A DNA stretch of 27,886 nt from Albidovulum sp. (GCA_030837825.1 JAUQYB010000003.1:1-27886), one strand, 5' to 3'; positions 7,594-16,827 are shown, counted from the first letter of the stretch. The notes: generated from the letters alone by a model not told the origin. Made by a program: numbers and translations.

Positions 7594-9500
7594 TTCGGCT
7601 TGGCCTTGCCGTCCGGTCCCGCGGGCTTGCGCTGGAAGCCCGAGCGGATGTTGCCGAACAGGTCCGGGCGTTTGCCGTGCATCGACATGATCGTGTACTG
7701 CTGGAGGAAGGTGATCGTGTTGTTGGCGATCCAGTAGAGCACGAGGCCCGAGGCGAAGCTGCCGAGCATGAACATGAAGATCCAGGGCATCCAGGCGAAG
7801 ATCGCCTGCTGGGTCGGATCGGCAGGCGCCGGGTTCAGCTTCTGCTGGAACCACATCGAGATGCCGAGCAGGATCGGCAGCACGCCGAGCGAGAACATGA
7901 AGAAGAGGCTCCCCGGTTCCGGCGTCGCGAAGGGCAGGAGCCCGAAGAGGTTCAGGATCGACGAGGGATCGGGCGCGGAAAGGTCGCGGATCCAGCCGAC
8001 GAAGGGGGCGTGGTAAAGCTCGATCGTGACGTAGATCACCTTGTAGAGCGAGAAGAAGATCGGGATCTGCAGAAGGATCGGCAGGCAGCCCGAGGCCGGG
8101 TTCACCTTGTTCTTCTTGTAAAGCTCCATCATTCCCTGCTGGAGCTTCTGGCGGTCTTCGCCGGACTGTTCCTTCAGCTTCTCCATCTCGGGCTGAAGCT
8201 CCTTCATCCGCGCCATCGAGATGTAGGAGTGCCGCGCCAGCGGGAAGACCAGAAGCTTGATGATCACCGTCAGCGCGATGATCGCGAAGCCCATGTTGCC
8301 GATCGCGCCGTGCAGCCAGTGCAAGAGCCGGAACATCGGCTTGGTCAGGTAGAAATACCAACCCCAGTCGATCGAATCGACGAAGCGGTCGACCTTCGGA
8401 CGGGCCGGATCGGTCCGGGTGCCGAGAAGACGGTCGAACCAGCCCGGGTCGTTCTGGTAGTGCGCGATCGTCTCCCATTCCTTGGCGCCGGCGAAGAGCA
8501 TCGTCACCGCCTCGGCAGAGGCGCCGGGGGCGACCTCCATCACCGGCAGCCGCGCCTCGGTCTGGTAGAGATCGGCGCCCGGGACGTATTTCGCCACCGA
8601 GGTGAAGGCCTGGCCGTCGGCGGGGATCAGTGTCGTCATCCAGTACTTGTCGGTGAAGCCGATCCAGCCGTTGGTGGCGGCGGTCTGAAGCTCGGCCGGG
8701 GCGCCCTCGTTCGGGTCGGTGTCGAGCTTGGGCAGGTTGGCGTACTTGATCTCCTCGAGCTTGCCGTCGGTCATCCTGACCACGCCTTCGTGCAGCACGT
8801 AGATGCGCTGGCCTTCGGGAATGCCGTGGCGGGCGATGATGCCGTAGGGGGCGAGGCGCACGGCCGCCGCGGTGCGGTTCTCCACCCGCTGCGTCACCGT
8901 GAAGAGATAGTTGTCGTCGACCGCGATGGTGCGGTGGAAGACGAGGCCGGCGGCGTTGTCCCACGACAGCGTGACGGGCTGCCCGGGCGAAAGCTTGGCG
9001 CCGCTCTCGACCGTCCATTCGGTCCTCGCGCCCGGCACTGCGGTCGCGGCCAGATCGCCCGCGGGGGCCCAGCCATAGACCGCGTAGTAGGGTTTTGCGG
9101 CGTCCGGCTCGGTGCTGCCCACGGGCGCGAGCAGGCGGACGTCGGGTGCGCCCTTGTCGAGCGAGACCTCGTAGTCCTTGAGCGACAGGTCGTCGATCCG
9201 GCCGCCGAGAAGCGAGATCGAGCCGGTGAGGCGCGGCGTGTCGACCGGCAGGCGCGGCGCTGCGGCGACCGCGGCGGCCGCCTCGGCCGCGGCGGTGTCG
9301 GTGGCGGCCGGGGCTGCGGCATTGGAGGCGGGCGGGGCCGCGCCCGTTGCAGCCGGCGCCGTTTCGCCCGCCGTCTGGCTCTGGGCGGGCGTCTCGGGCA
9401 CGGGCTGGGTTTCGGGCGGCGGGAACAGCGTGTACCACAGGAGGATCACGAGGAACGACAGCACCGTCGCGAGAATGAGATTCTTGTTCTGATCGTCCAT
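7590..9500 (-). CDS. yidC: Membrane protein insertase YidC
   Basis: 636-residue insertase that places membrane proteins into the inner membrane, alone or with SecYEG. TM1 is at 8-26. An Ala/Pro-rich linker (about 28-82) and the periplasmic beta-supersandwich domain (about 85-375) follow, then five C-terminal helices starting near 400, with VNPASGCLPILLQIPIFFSLY at 467-487 and a basic tail (GFQRKPAGPDGKAKPK). The groove position held by Arg in E. coli TM2 appears to be Lys415 here (VIIKLLVFPLA), keeping the positive charge. The start ATG at 9500 is supported by the TM1 position. First gene of the yidC-MOSC-engB operon. Confidence 0.97.
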   Translation of the reverse strand: MDDQNKNLILATVLSFLVILLWYTLFPPPETQPVPETPAQSQTAGETAPAATGAAPPASNAAAPAATDTAAAEAAAAVAAAPRLPVDTPRLTGSISLLGGRIDDLSLKDYEVSLDKGAPDVRLLAPVGSTEPDAAKPYYAVYGWAPAGDLAATAVPGARTEWTVESGAKLSPGQPVTLSWDNAAGLVFHRTIAVDDNYLFTVTQRVENRTAAAVRLAPYGIIARHGIPEGQRIYVLHEGVVRMTDGKLEEIKYANLPKLDTDPNEGAPAELQTAATNGWIGFTDKYWMTTLIPADGQAFTSVAKYVPGADLYQTEARLPVMEVAPGASAEAVTMLFAGAKEWETIAHYQNDPGWFDRLLGTRTDPARPKVDRFVDSIDWGWYFYLTKPMFRLLHWLHGAIGNMGFAIIALTVIIKLLVFPLARHSYISMARMKELQPEMEKLKEQSGEDRQKLQQGMMELYKKNKVNPASGCLPILLQIPIFFSLYKVIYVTIELYHAPFVGWIRDLSAPDPSSILNLFGLLPFATPEPGSLFFMFSLGVLPILLGISMWFQQKLNPAPADPTQQAIFAWMPWIFMFMLGSFASGLVLYWIANNTITFLQQYTIMSMHGKRPDLFGNIRSGFQRKPAGPDGKAKPK

Positions 9501-9812
9501 TTCGGACCCACCACCCGTCCTGCCGAGGTTTGCGCAGGTTCAACAGAACGGGCGGCGAAAGGTCAAGCGGTTTCGCCCCCCGGGGCGGTAGCACGGAGAC
9601 CCGGGGGCGGGGACGAGCCGATCCATCGCCCCCGGCGGCCGCCCGTTGCTGCCAGCCCCGGTCTGCGCCGCGGCCAGCGTGATGGCCGGCGTTATCGCAA
9701 GCGTTATGGCCACCACCCCGCCTGCACCGTCGCGCCTGCGCCGTCCCGCCTTCGCGCCCGCAAGGGGGCGCCGGTCCGTGACCGCTCGGCGGCACCCACA
9801 CTCCCCGGATCG
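9501..9812. other. 312-nt intergenic region between the EAL gene and yidC
   Basis: No convincing gene. The yidC-proximal part carries the likely promoter at 9538-9566. The distal part holds a hairpin (GCGCCC at 9754-9759 with GGGCGC at 9766-9771) that could end the EAL-gene transcript on the minus strand, and a pair of GCGTTAT direct repeats near 9690-9707. The middle is GC-rich without further structure I can support. Confidence 0.5.
9538..9566 (-). promoter_or_regulatory. Likely yidC promoter
   Basis: On the minus strand a good -35 TTGACC (9561-9566) and a -10-like TTGAAC (9538-9543) are spaced by exactly 17 nt, about 38 nt before the yidC start codon. The -10 is weak (3 of 6), as is common in GC-rich alphaproteobacteria. 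Confidence 0.45.
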
Positions 9813-11348
9813 TCAGCCGGTGCGCCGGGCGACGCCGGAGGTGGCGTCAAGCTTTGCCCGGTGGGTGCGGAGCCAGTCGTCGGTCTGGTTCAGGGCCATC
9901 GGACGCGCGATGACGAAGCCCTGCACATGGCTGCAGCCGAGTTGCGCCAGATGGGCGTGTTCGCCGATCGTCTCCACCCCCTCGGCGAGCGTCTCGATGC
10001 CGAGCCGTTCGGCCATCGACAGGATCGCGGCCACCATGCGCTGCTGCGACATGTCCGAATCGACGCGCGTCACATAGGACCGGTCGATCTTGATGCGGCC
10101 GACGGAGAAACGCCGGATCGACGCCAGCGAGGCATGGCCGGTCCCGAAATCGTCGAGGTCGATGTTGCAGCCCATCCGCGAAAGCGCGGTGATGTTGTGG
10201 ACGATCACGTCGTTGTCGGTCTCGGCCATGACGGATTCGAGGATTTCCACCGTCAGCCGTTCGGGGGCGAGGTCGAAGCGGTCGAGTTCCCATTTGAGCT
10301 TGGCCGCGAGGTTGGGGTTGCGCAGCTCGGCCGAGGAAAAGTTCACCGCCACCTGCGGCACCCTGAGCCCCGCCCGGTCCCAGCCGCGCAGCGCCGAAAG
10401 CGCCTGGCCGAGGATCACCTCTCCCAGCCGTTCGGCCAGGCCCGCGGCAAGGATCGCCGGCAGGAAGTCGCCGGGCGTCAGCACGCCGCGGCTGGGGTGC
10501 TGCCAGCGCGCCAGCGCCTCGAAGCCGGCGACATCGCCGGTGTCGGTCGACAGTTGCGGCTGGAAATAGGCGACGATCTCGCCGTTCTCGAGCGCGGCCT
10601 CCACCTGATCGCGAAGCGCGTCGCGCGCCAGGGCGGCGCGGCCGATGTCGGTCGAATAGGCGCGGATGCCGCCCGGCCCGTTGCGGCGCGCCTCTTCGAA
10701 CGCGAGATCGGCGGCCTCGAGCACCGCCGGTCCGGTGCGCTCAGGCGCGCGGCTGGTCAGGCAGAAGCCCACCGATGCGCTGACATAAACGGTCATCGCG
10801 TCGATCGAGACGGGTTCGCCCAGAGCGGCACGGATTCGGCCCGCAATCTGGATCACCGCCTCGAGGTCCATGCGTCGCACGGGCGCGAGCGCCACGGCGA
10901 AACGCGTGCGGTCGATCCGCCCGACAATGTCGTGTTCCCTCAGAACGGCAGCGATCCGTTCGCCGATCCGGTCCATCGTGCGGTCGCAGGCCTCCTGCCC
11001 GTAGGTCGCGACGAGCTGGGTCGGATCATCGAGGCCGACGACGATGCAGGCCGAGGCCTTGCCAGTTTCCTCCTGGCTTGCGAAGGCGCGGTCGAGGGCG
11101 GCGGTCACGAGGTGCCGGGGCGGCCTTCGCCCTGCGGCGTCCCCGGCCGCGGGCCGGGCGTCCGCCCTTGCCGCCCGTGCCCGGGCCAGAACCGCCATCG
11201 GGACGCCGGCGAGGCCGGTGATGAGCGCCCCGCGCGGGCCGAACCAGAGCAGCGCCAGCGCCAGCGCCGGGTAGAGGGTCAGGAATTCCGCTTCGACGAG
11301 CGGTGCCGTCGCGCGGCCAAGCGCGGGGATGAACTGCTTGCGGATCAT
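9813..11348 (-). CDS. Membrane-anchored EAL-domain c-di-GMP phosphodiesterase with degenerate GGDEF domain
   Basis: 511 residues. Two hydrophobic segments at about 21-36 and 39-54 anchor the protein. A GGDEF-like domain follows at about 75-235, but the signature is replaced by DRTRF at 146-150 (R-I-DRTRF-AVAL), so it should not make c-di-GMP. The EAL domain looks complete: FEALARW with Glu277, NFSSAEL with Asn336, EILESV with Glu368, DLDDFGTGHASL at 397-408, KIDRSYV with Lys420, AEGVET with Glu456 and QGF at 476. Hydrolysis of c-di-GMP is therefore likely, with the dead GGDEF perhaps regulatory. Start chosen at ATG 11348 with GGAAGGGG just upstream; an in-frame ATG at 11384 has no ribosome site. 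Lies 72 nt after ttcA on the same strand. Confidence 0.88.
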   Translation of the reverse strand: MIRKQFIPALGRATAPLVEAEFLTLYPALALALLWFGPRGALITGLAGVPMAVLARARAARADARPAAGDAAGRRPPRHLVTAALDRAFASQEETGKASACIVVGLDDPTQLVATYGQEACDRTMDRIGERIAAVLREHDIVGRIDRTRFAVALAPVRRMDLEAVIQIAGRIRAALGEPVSIDAMTVYVSASVGFCLTSRAPERTGPAVLEAADLAFEEARRNGPGGIRAYSTDIGRAALARDALRDQVEAALENGEIVAYFQPQLSTDTGDVAGFEALARWQHPSRGVLTPGDFLPAILAAGLAERLGEVILGQALSALRGWDRAGLRVPQVAVNFSSAELRNPNLAAKLKWELDRFDLAPERLTVEILESVMAETDNDVIVHNITALSRMGCNIDLDDFGTGHASLASIRRFSVGRIKIDRSYVTRVDSDMSQQRMVAAILSMAERLGIETLAEGVETIGEHAHLAQLGCSHVQGFVIARPMALNQTDDWLRTHRAKLDATSGVARRTG

Positions 11349-11420
11349 GGGAACCCCTTCCGTCAAAGCCCAAAAGGACGGCATCTGGGGGAACGCTAGG
11401 CCGCGCGGGTGACCGGGAGG

Positions 11421-12299
11421 TTAATCCGCATCCCCGACAAGGCGCGGAATATCGCTAAAATGCGCCGGACCGGACGTGAGCCCCGCGAAGTCGAACAGCC
11501 CGGGGTCGAGCAGGTGCGACGGCCGCGCGTTCATCAGCGCGCGGAACATCACCTGCCGCCGCCCGGGGTTCCTCGCCTCCCAGCCGTCGAGGAGCTGCTT
11601 GACCTGCTTGCGCTGAAGCCCCTCCTGCGAGCCGCAGAGGTCGCAGGGGATGATCGGGTAGTCCATCGCACGCGCGAACCTCTCGCAATCGGCCTCGGCC
11701 ACGAAGGCCAGCGGGCGATAGACGAAAAGGTCGCCGTCCTCGTTCACGAGCTTCGGCGGCATGGTGGCCAGCCGCCCGCCGTGAAAGAGGTTCATGAAGA
11801 AGGTCTCGAGGATGTCGTCGCGGTGATGGCCGAGCACGACCGCCGAGCAGCCTTCCTCCCGCGCGATGCGGTAGAGATTGCCGCGCCTGAGCCGCGAGCA
11901 GAGCGAACACATCGTGCCCCCCGGCGCGATCTTGTCGGTCACGATCGAATAGGTGTCGGCATATTCGATCCGGTGCGGCACACCCATGCGGGACAGGAAC
12001 TCCGGCAGCACCGTCGCCGGAAAACCCGGCTGGCCCTGGTCGAGATTGCAGGCGAGAAGGTCCACCGGCAGGAGGCCACGCCATTTCAGCTCGTGCAGCA
12101 TCGCCAGCAGCGTGTAGCTGTCCTTGCCGCCCGACAGGCAGACGAGCCAGCGCGCGCCGCGCTCCATCATGCCGTAGGTCTCGATCGCCTCGCGCACCTC
12201 GCGCACGATCCGCTTGCGGAGCTTCTTGAACTCCGTGGTCGCGGGGGCGCCGTGGAACAGCGGGTGGATGTCGTCATGGTCGTCGAGCATGGTGTTCAC
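11421..12299 (-). CDS. ttcA: tRNA 2-thiocytidine(32) synthetase TtcA
   Basis: 292-residue ATP- and Fe-S-dependent enzyme that thiolates cytidine 32 in certain tRNAs. The PP-loop SGGKDS is at 56-61. The cysteines of the TtcA family are present: CSLC at 131-134 and a second CxxC at 219-222 (CDLC). The stretch [20 protein letters not shown] is diagnostic of the family. The start could be the GTG at 12299 (GGAG 7 nt upstream) or the ATG at 12290 (AGGTG 6 nt upstream); they differ by three residues. It is divergent from the pentapeptide-repeat gene and upstream of the EAL gene. Confidence 0.95.
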   Translation of the reverse strand: MNTMLDDHDDIHPLFHGAPATTEFKKLRKRIVREVREAIETYGMMERGARWLVCLSGGKDSYTLLAMLHELKWRGLLPVDLLACNLDQGQPGFPATVLPEFLSRMGVPHRIEYADTYSIVTDKIAPGGTMCSLCSRLRRGNLYRIAREEGCSAVVLGHHRDDILETFFMNLFHGGRLATMPPKLVNEDGDLFVYRPLAFVAEADCERFARAMDYPIIPCDLCGSQEGLQRKQVKQLLDGWEARNPGRRQVMFRALMNARPSHLLDPGLFDFAGLTSGPAHFSDIPRLVGDAD

Positions 12300-12368
12300 C
12301 TAAACGCTCCGGCCCGGGCCGCCAAGGGAAATCGCGGGCGCCGGCCTCGCTCGTGGCCCGTCGCGCCA

Positions 12369-12397
12369 TTGCCATGAAGCCCGGTCTTTGTCATCGT
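12369..12397 (+). promoter_or_regulatory. Possible promoter of the pentapeptide-repeat gene
   Basis: TTGCCA (12369-12374) and CATCGT (12392-12397) are spaced 17 nt, 45 nt before the preferred GTG start. The -35 is good and the -10 weak. Confidence 0.28.
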
Positions 12398-12441
12398 CAC
12401 ACCGGCCGGTGGGCCGGACGTGGGCAGAGGGGCCGTCGGGC

Positions 12442-14112
12442 GTGGCGGAACGCGACGAAACACCTGCGGATGCGCCGGGGACGGTGTCCCGGGGCCTTGG
12501 CGCCTGGACGGGAATCCTCGTCTTTGGCTTCGGCACCGCGGCGGGCTTCCTCGTCGCCTTTTCCGGGCTCGCGTTCCTCGAGGATGGCGCGGGCCTCATC
12601 GTTCTCGTCTTCCTGTCCGCGCTCTTCGTGGTCACGCTTCTTGGCGCGATGCTCTTTCTCGCCCGAAAGCCGATCCTGCGCCGCCTCTTCGGACATGCGG
12701 AAACCGAGATCGAGCGGTTGGCCCGGCCCCTCGCGCAGATGGCCGAGCGCACGGTCGAGCGCGATGCGGGCGGCGCGACGAAGGCGGCGCGAGAGGTGGT
12801 GTCGCTTGCGCTTGCCCGCTATGCCTGGATCACCGCGCGCCGCTGGATCCTCGCCTCGCTCACCGCGCTCATTGCCGCGATGGCGGCGCTTGCCGGCACC
12901 GCGCTCCTCTTCAAGCAGAACCAGCTCATCGCCGCCCAGTCCGAGCTTCTGCGCGAGCAGAACGGGCGCATCGCGGAACAGACGACGCTGCTCACCCAGG
13001 ACGTCCAGCTTGCCGAGGCGGCGCGCAACGCCGCCCTCGCCGTCGAGATCACCGGGATCGCGGCGCGGCTTGGCGCGGCCCTCGACGCCACGCAAGGGAA
13101 CGAGGCGACGACCGCGGAAGACCGGCCTCTCTTTAACCTGATCGACCCCGCCGAGCTCGATCGCGAGCTTGTCCTGCGGATCACCTCGATCTCGCGGGCG
13201 ACCCAGCCATACCGCTTCCTCGATCTCGGCGTGCGCGCGCAGGACCCGGGCGACAAGACCCGCCGCGCGATGCTGCGCCGGCGCGCCGACCTGCCGGCAA
13301 CCTACGAGCGGATGGCCGCGGCCTTCGACTGGCCGGAGGAGGAAACCGCGAACCGGCTGATCGACCGGCCGGCAAGCCCGGAGCGCGGCCAGCTTCTGAC
13401 CGTGCTTCTCGGCGCCGGTGTCCACAACCTTGAGAGGCTGAACCTCGCCGGGCTCGACCTGTCCTTCGCCTACCTGCCGAACGCCGACATCGCCCTTCTC
13501 ACCGGCCTTGGCACGCGGCTGTCCTATGCCGATCTGTCCGGCAGCTACCTCACCGAGGTCGACCTCGGTGGCGCCGCGCTGGAAAACGTGCGCTTTCGCG
13601 GCGCCCAGTTCCGCCGCTCCAGCTTCGCGGTGGTCGGGCCGGAGCGGACGCGCGCGCCCTATCTTGCGGAAAACGCGCCCTACAGCACGTTCCTGTCCGG
13701 CGCGGATTTCAACCGCTCGGTGCAGTTCGCGACCGATTTCAGCGGCGCCGTCCTCACCGCGGCGAGCTTCGACGGCGCGGTCATCCTCGGCGGGCGCTTC
13801 GATGCGGCGGCACTCGGGGCGGCGACATTCCGCGGCGCGGTGCTGATTGGCACGAGCTTCGCGGGGGCGGAGCTGAAGTCCGCCGAGTTCGATGGCGCCA
13901 TCCTGTTCGGCCGCGATGTCCTGGCCGAGCTGACCGCGGCGGCAGCCCCCGGCAGCTTCGTCGCCGCGCGGTTCCGGGCGGAGCCTGTGACCCTTGACGA
14001 GGTCATGGCGATCAACGCGGTCTACCAGAACCTCGAGCGGGCCGAGGTCGAGGCTGCCGCCGCGGGAGGCACGCCGTTTCGCCTGATCCGGGTTCAGCCC
14101 TTCGAGGAGTGA
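12442..14112 (+). CDS. Three-helix membrane protein with coiled coil and pentapeptide repeats, function unknown
   Basis: 556 residues from the GTG at 12442 (AGAGGGG about 9 nt upstream); an in-frame TTG at 12388 would add 18 residues but has no ribosome site. Order of parts: two hydrophobic segments at about 20-46 and 52-73, a third at 135-157, then a Gln/Leu-rich coiled coil at about 158-200 ([20 protein letters not shown]). A helical region follows, then pentapeptide repeats (A-D/N-L-x-x / A-x-F type) from about 333 to 490, for example [13 protein letters not shown] and [18 protein letters not shown]. This membrane-coil-pentapeptide layout recurs in bacteria without a fixed function that I know; sensing or scaffolding is conceivable. 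Base composition is like its neighbours. It lies on the opposite strand between ttcA and yidD and overlaps the end of yidD by 19 nt. Confidence 0.8.
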   Translation: MAERDETPADAPGTVSRGLGAWTGILVFGFGTAAGFLVAFSGLAFLEDGAGLIVLVFLSALFVVTLLGAMLFLARKPILRRLFGHAETEIERLARPLAQMAERTVERDAGGATKAAREVVSLALARYAWITARRWILASLTALIAAMAALAGTALLFKQNQLIAAQSELLREQNGRIAEQTTLLTQDVQLAEAARNAALAVEITGIAARLGAALDATQGNEATTAEDRPLFNLIDPAELDRELVLRITSISRATQPYRFLDLGVRAQDPGDKTRRAMLRRRADLPATYERMAAAFDWPEEETANRLIDRPASPERGQLLTVLLGAGVHNLERLNLAGLDLSFAYLPNADIALLTGLGTRLSYADLSGSYLTEVDLGGAALENVRFRGAQFRRSSFAVVGPERTRAPYLAENAPYSTFLSGADFNRSVQFATDFSGAVLTAASFDGAVILGGRFDAAALGAATFRGAVLIGTSFAGAELKSAEFDGAILFGRDVLAELTAAAAPGSFVAARFRAEPVTLDEVMAINAVYQNLERAEVEAAAAGGTPFRLIRVQPFEE

Positions 14113-14345
14113 TCGCTTCCGGCGCAGCCGGGCACCGGGTCATAGCCCGACCCGCCCCAGGGATGGCATCGGCCGATGCGGCGGAGGGCGAGCCACGTGC
14201 CCTTCGCCGCCCCGTGCTTCTCCAGCGCTTCCAGCGCATAGGCCGAACAAGTCGGCTGGTAGCGGCACGAGTGGCCGACCCAGGGGCTCAGGACCAGCCG
14301 GTAGGCCCGCACCGGCAGGGCGACGATATGGGCGAAGGGGCTCAT
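14094..14345 (-). CDS. yidD: Membrane protein insertion efficiency factor YidD
   Basis: 83 residues. The family signature [27 protein letters not shown] at about 19-45, with cysteines 27 and 33, and the later [17 protein letters not shown] are both present. YidD is a small amphipathic protein at the inner membrane that assists YidC-dependent insertion. The ATG at 14345 overlaps the rnpA stop by 4 nt (ATGA). The usual downstream partner yidC is here displaced by about 4.6 kb containing the pentapeptide-repeat, ttcA and EAL genes. Confidence 0.95.
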   Translation of the reverse strand: MSPFAHIVALPVRAYRLVLSPWVGHSCRYQPTCSAYALEALEKHGAAKGTWLALRRIGRCHPWGGSGYDPVPGCAGSDHSSKG

Positions 14346-14761
14346 TCCCTGCTTCCGTGAATCTTCCCCAGCGCGCGGAGGAGGTCGGCCGTCATCGCGG
14401 CGAAGTCGCGGCTGGCGGTCGCCTCCGGGCGCCCGACCAGAACGTAGTCCCAGCCGGGCTGGCCGTGAAGGGGAAGGATCGCGCGGGCGATCTCGCGCAG
14501 CCGCCGCTTGGCGCGATTGCGCGCGACCGCGTTGCCGAGCTTCTTCGAGCAGGTGAAGCCGACGCGGATCGCTTGCGGATCGGCCTCTCCGGGGCCGCGG
14601 TGCCGCGCCTGAAGAAGAAAGCCCGGCATCCCCTGCCGCCGCCCCTGCGCCGCGCGCAGGAAATCGGCGCGCCTGGCCAGCGTCAGGCAAACGGAAACCG
14701 CCGGCGGCGTATCCGTGCCCCGGCCGACTTGGCCTTGCACGGGCGCCTCCGGCGGTGTCAT
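14342..14761 (-). CDS. rnpA: Ribonuclease P protein component
   Basis: 139 residues. This basic protein subunit binds the RNase P RNA and helps process tRNA 5' ends. The motif [25 protein letters not shown] at about 66-90 contains the RNR signature loop that contacts the RNA, and the earlier [15 protein letters not shown] is the usual RxxF start of the fold. The N-terminal 25 residues before the fold are longer than in E. coli, but an MTPPEAP start is, from memory, common in related genera. The ribosome site is weak. A GTG at 14740 behind GGAGG is a possible alternative start. It lies 23 nt after rpmH. Confidence 0.94.
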   Translation of the reverse strand: MTPPEAPVQGQVGRGTDTPPAVSVCLTLARRADFLRAAQGRRQGMPGFLLQARHRGPGEADPQAIRVGFTCSKKLGNAVARNRAKRRLREIARAILPLHGQPGWDYVLVGRPEATASRDFAAMTADLLRALGKIHGSRE

Positions 14762-14784
14762 GCCGTGTGCCGCTGTGCCGGCCC

Positions 14785-14919
14785 TCAGGCCGACAGGACC
14801 TTCCGGCCCTTGGCGCGCCGCGCGGCAAGCACCTTGCGGCCGCCCTTCGTCGCCATGCGCGCGCGAAAGCCGTGGCGGCGGGCGCGAACGAGGTTCGACG
14901 GCTGGAACGTGCGCTTCAT
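14785..14919 (-). CDS. rpmH: 50S ribosomal protein L34
   Basis: 44 residues, the usual length. The sequence from [20 protein letters not shown] to AKGRKVLSA is diagnostic for L34, a very basic protein buried in 23S rRNA. It is the first gene of rpmH-rnpA-yidD and is served by the promoter at 14990-15018. Confidence 0.98.
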   Translation of the reverse strand: MKRTFQPSNLVRARRHGFRARMATKGGRKVLAARRAKGRKVLSA

Positions 14920-14989
14920 CGCGTCTACTCCGGGTTCTTGCGGCCCAAACCGGGCATGGATTCGAAGGCCGCTGTCATTTGAAGCCCGG

Positions 14990-15018
14990 CTATTAGACGG
15001 CTGCGGGGTGCAAGTCAA
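14990..15018 (-). promoter_or_regulatory. Likely rpmH operon promoter
   Basis: On the minus strand TTGACT (15013-15018) is followed after 17 nt by TAATAG (14990-14995), about 70 nt before the L34 start codon. The -35 is near consensus and the spacing ideal. The remaining gap of about 160 nt up to the kinase gene at 15183 shows no clear element. Confidence 0.6.
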
Positions 15019-15182
15019 CTCGCCAGAGCCCGGAATCTCGCCCTTTTCGCACCCCCTGGCACCGGCCGGCGGGCTACGCCGGGCGCGGCGTCGGTCCCGG
15101 GCCGGGAGGTGGTTTCACACCGCGCTCCGAATGCTTATTCTCGGGGAAAGCACGACGGGCCGAAACCGGCCAGGCGCCGCCC

Positions 15183-16673
15183 GTGTCGGCAGGGATGGGA
15201 CGATTGAAACTGTTCAACACGCTTTCGGGCCGCTTCCTCCTGCTGACGATGCTGTTCGTCATGCTGGCCGAGGTGCTGATCTTCGTCCCCTCCGTCGCGC
15301 GCTTCCGGCAGGACTACATCCTGTCGCGTCTGGAACGCGCCCAGATCGCCTCGCTGGCGCTTCTCGCCACCGACGAGATGATCGACGAGACGCTCGAACG
15401 CGAGCTTCTGGAAAATGCCGAGGTCTACAACGTGGTTCTGAGGCGCGACGAGGTGCGCCAGCTTGTGCTGACCTCGCCGATTCCGGCGCCGATCTACAAG
15501 AGCTACGACCTGCGCGCGCCTTCGGCCTGGGAACTGATCCGCGACGCCATCGCCTGCCTGATCGACCCGGAGGGCCGGATCATCCGGGTGATCGGCGACC
15601 CGGTGAAGCAGGCGGGGCTCTTGATCGAGGCGACGATGGACAGCAGGCCGCTGCGCACCGCGATGATCGACTATGGCCTGCGCCTTCTCGGCCTTTCGGC
15701 GGTGATCTCGGTGGTCACGGCCGCGCTTCTGTTCCTGGCCGTCCGGCAGGTGCTGGTGGCGCCGATCCGCCGCCTAGTCTCGCAGATGCAGCTCTATGCC
15801 GAGGCGCCGGAGGACGCGCGGCGCGTGATCGAGCCGAAGGCCCAGGTGATCGAGCTGCGCGAGGCGGAAGAGGCGCTGCGCTCGATGGAGCGTCAGTTGA
15901 TCGGCGCGCTCAGGCAGAAGGAACGTCTGGCCCAGCTCGGCGGCGGCGTGGCGAAGGTGAGCCATGACCTCAGGAACATTCTGACCACGGCCCGGCTTCT
16001 CGCCGACCGGATGGAGAGAAGCGACGATCCGATGGTCAAGCGTGCCGCGCCGAAGCTCGTGGGCTCGATCAGCCGGGCCGTCGCGCTCTGCGAATCGACC
16101 CTCGCCTTCGGCAAGGCCGACGAGCCGCCGCCGGCGCTCACCCGGTTCATGCTCGCCGGTCTCGTCCGTGAGATCGTCGAGGGCGAGCGGCTGTCGGCCG
16201 GCACGTCGGCGGTGGAGTTCCTCACCGACGTTCCCGCCTCGCTGACCATCCGTGCCGATCAGGAGCAGTTGCACCGGGTGCTGACCAACCTCGTGCGCAA
16301 CGCCCGCCAGGCGATCGAGGCGACCGAGCGTCCCGGCACGATCGAGATCGGCGCGGGCGAGGACGATCAGGGCTGGTGGATCCGCGTCGGCGACACCGGC
16401 CCCGGCCTGCCCGAACGGGCGCGCGACCATCTCTTCCAGCCGTTCCAAGGGGGCTACCGCAAAGGCGGCACCGGTCTCGGTCTTGCCATCGCGGCCGAGC
16501 TTGTGCGCGGCCACGGCGGGCGGCTGGAGCTTCTGAAGACCGGCGCGGAGGGAACGGAATTCATCATCCGCCTGCCGCGCGACCTGACCGCGCCTCCTCT
16601 GGCGACCCCTCCGGCGACCGCCCCCGCGCGCTCCCCTGAGAGCCCCCTGAGACCCCCCGAAACCCCGGCCTGA
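15183..16673 (+). CDS. Membrane sensor histidine kinase (orphan)
   Basis: 496 residues. TM1 at about 17-37, a periplasmic sensor region of about 130 residues (38-167), TM2 at about 168-188, then a HAMP-like segment (VRQVLVAPIRRLVSQM) to about 220. The phosphoacceptor is His261 in the H-box SHDLRNILTTARL. The ATPase domain has the N-box NLVRNARQAI (Asn373), G1 VGDTGPGLP, F-box LFQPF and G2 GGTGLGLA, all intact. A Pro/Ala-rich tail ends the protein. No response regulator gene is adjacent, so the partner is elsewhere. The start is uncertain between the GTG at 15183 and the ATG at 15195; neither has a perfect ribosome site. Signal unknown. Confidence 0.87.
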   Translation: MSAGMGRLKLFNTLSGRFLLLTMLFVMLAEVLIFVPSVARFRQDYILSRLERAQIASLALLATDEMIDETLERELLENAEVYNVVLRRDEVRQLVLTSPIPAPIYKSYDLRAPSAWELIRDAIACLIDPEGRIIRVIGDPVKQAGLLIEATMDSRPLRTAMIDYGLRLLGLSAVISVVTAALLFLAVRQVLVAPIRRLVSQMQLYAEAPEDARRVIEPKAQVIELREAEEALRSMERQLIGALRQKERLAQLGGGVAKVSHDLRNILTTARLLADRMERSDDPMVKRAAPKLVGSISRAVALCESTLAFGKADEPPPALTRFMLAGLVREIVEGERLSAGTSAVEFLTDVPASLTIRADQEQLHRVLTNLVRNARQAIEATERPGTIEIGAGEDDQGWWIRVGDTGPGLPERARDHLFQPFQGGYRKGGTGLGLAIAAELVRGHGGRLELLKTGAEGTEFIIRLPRDLTAPPLATPPATAPARSPESPLRPPETPA

Positions 16674-16707
16674 ACCGCCGCGCTACACCTCCGGCCGGGG
16701 CGGTTTT
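16673..16707 (+). terminator. Likely Rho-independent terminator of the kinase gene
   Basis: AACCGCC (16673-16679) pairs with GGCGGTT (16699-16705) around a 19-nt loop that can itself form a short CCGG stem. TTTT is at 16704-16707. It starts at the kinase stop codon. Confidence 0.5.
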
Positions 16708-16711
16708 GCCC

Positions 16712-16740
16712 TTGCATTGGCCGGTGCGGACCGCTAAATG
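16712..16740 (+). promoter_or_regulatory. Likely tRNA-Arg promoter
   Basis: TTGCAT (16712-16717), 17 nt, TAAATG (16735-16740), ending 10 nt before the first base of the mature tRNA, the expected place for a tRNA gene promoter. Confidence 0.45.
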
Positions 16741-16750
16741 CCTGCCCTAC

Positions 16751-16827
16751 GCACCCGTAGCTCAGCTGGATAGAGCACCAGACTACGAATCTGGGGGTCA
16801 GGAGTTCGAATCTCTTCGGGTGCGCCA
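16751..16827 (+). tRNA. tRNA-Arg (anticodon ACG)
   Basis: 77 nt including an encoded 3' CCA (16825-16827). The acceptor stem is GCACCCG (16751-16757) with CGGGTGC (16817-16823), discriminator G. The D-arm GCTC...GAGC, anticodon stem CCAGA/TCTGG and T-arm with loop TTCGAAT all fold. The anticodon is ACG at 16785-16787; A34 is expected to be deaminated to inosine by TadA so that CGU, CGC and CGA are read. It stands alone between the kinase and the DUF2892 operon. Confidence 0.97.

Noticed and set aside
6826..9801. Apparent large fusion protein ending in the MOSC domain
   Set aside because: The part upstream of 7593 is only the frame-shifted shadow of yidC. The MOSC gene has its own ATG overlapping the yidC stop.
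7677..11399. Very long open frame (over 1200 codons) on the plus strand
   Set aside because: It runs antisense through yidC, the intergenic region and the EAL gene; the translation is rich in Arg, His, Asp and Gly, typical of GC-rich shadow frames. The genes on the other strand have clear motifs.
14920..15182. Search for a replication origin or DnaA boxes near rpmH
   Set aside because: No TTATNCACA-type boxes, AT-rich unwinding region or dnaA gene; only the rpmH promoter is supported.
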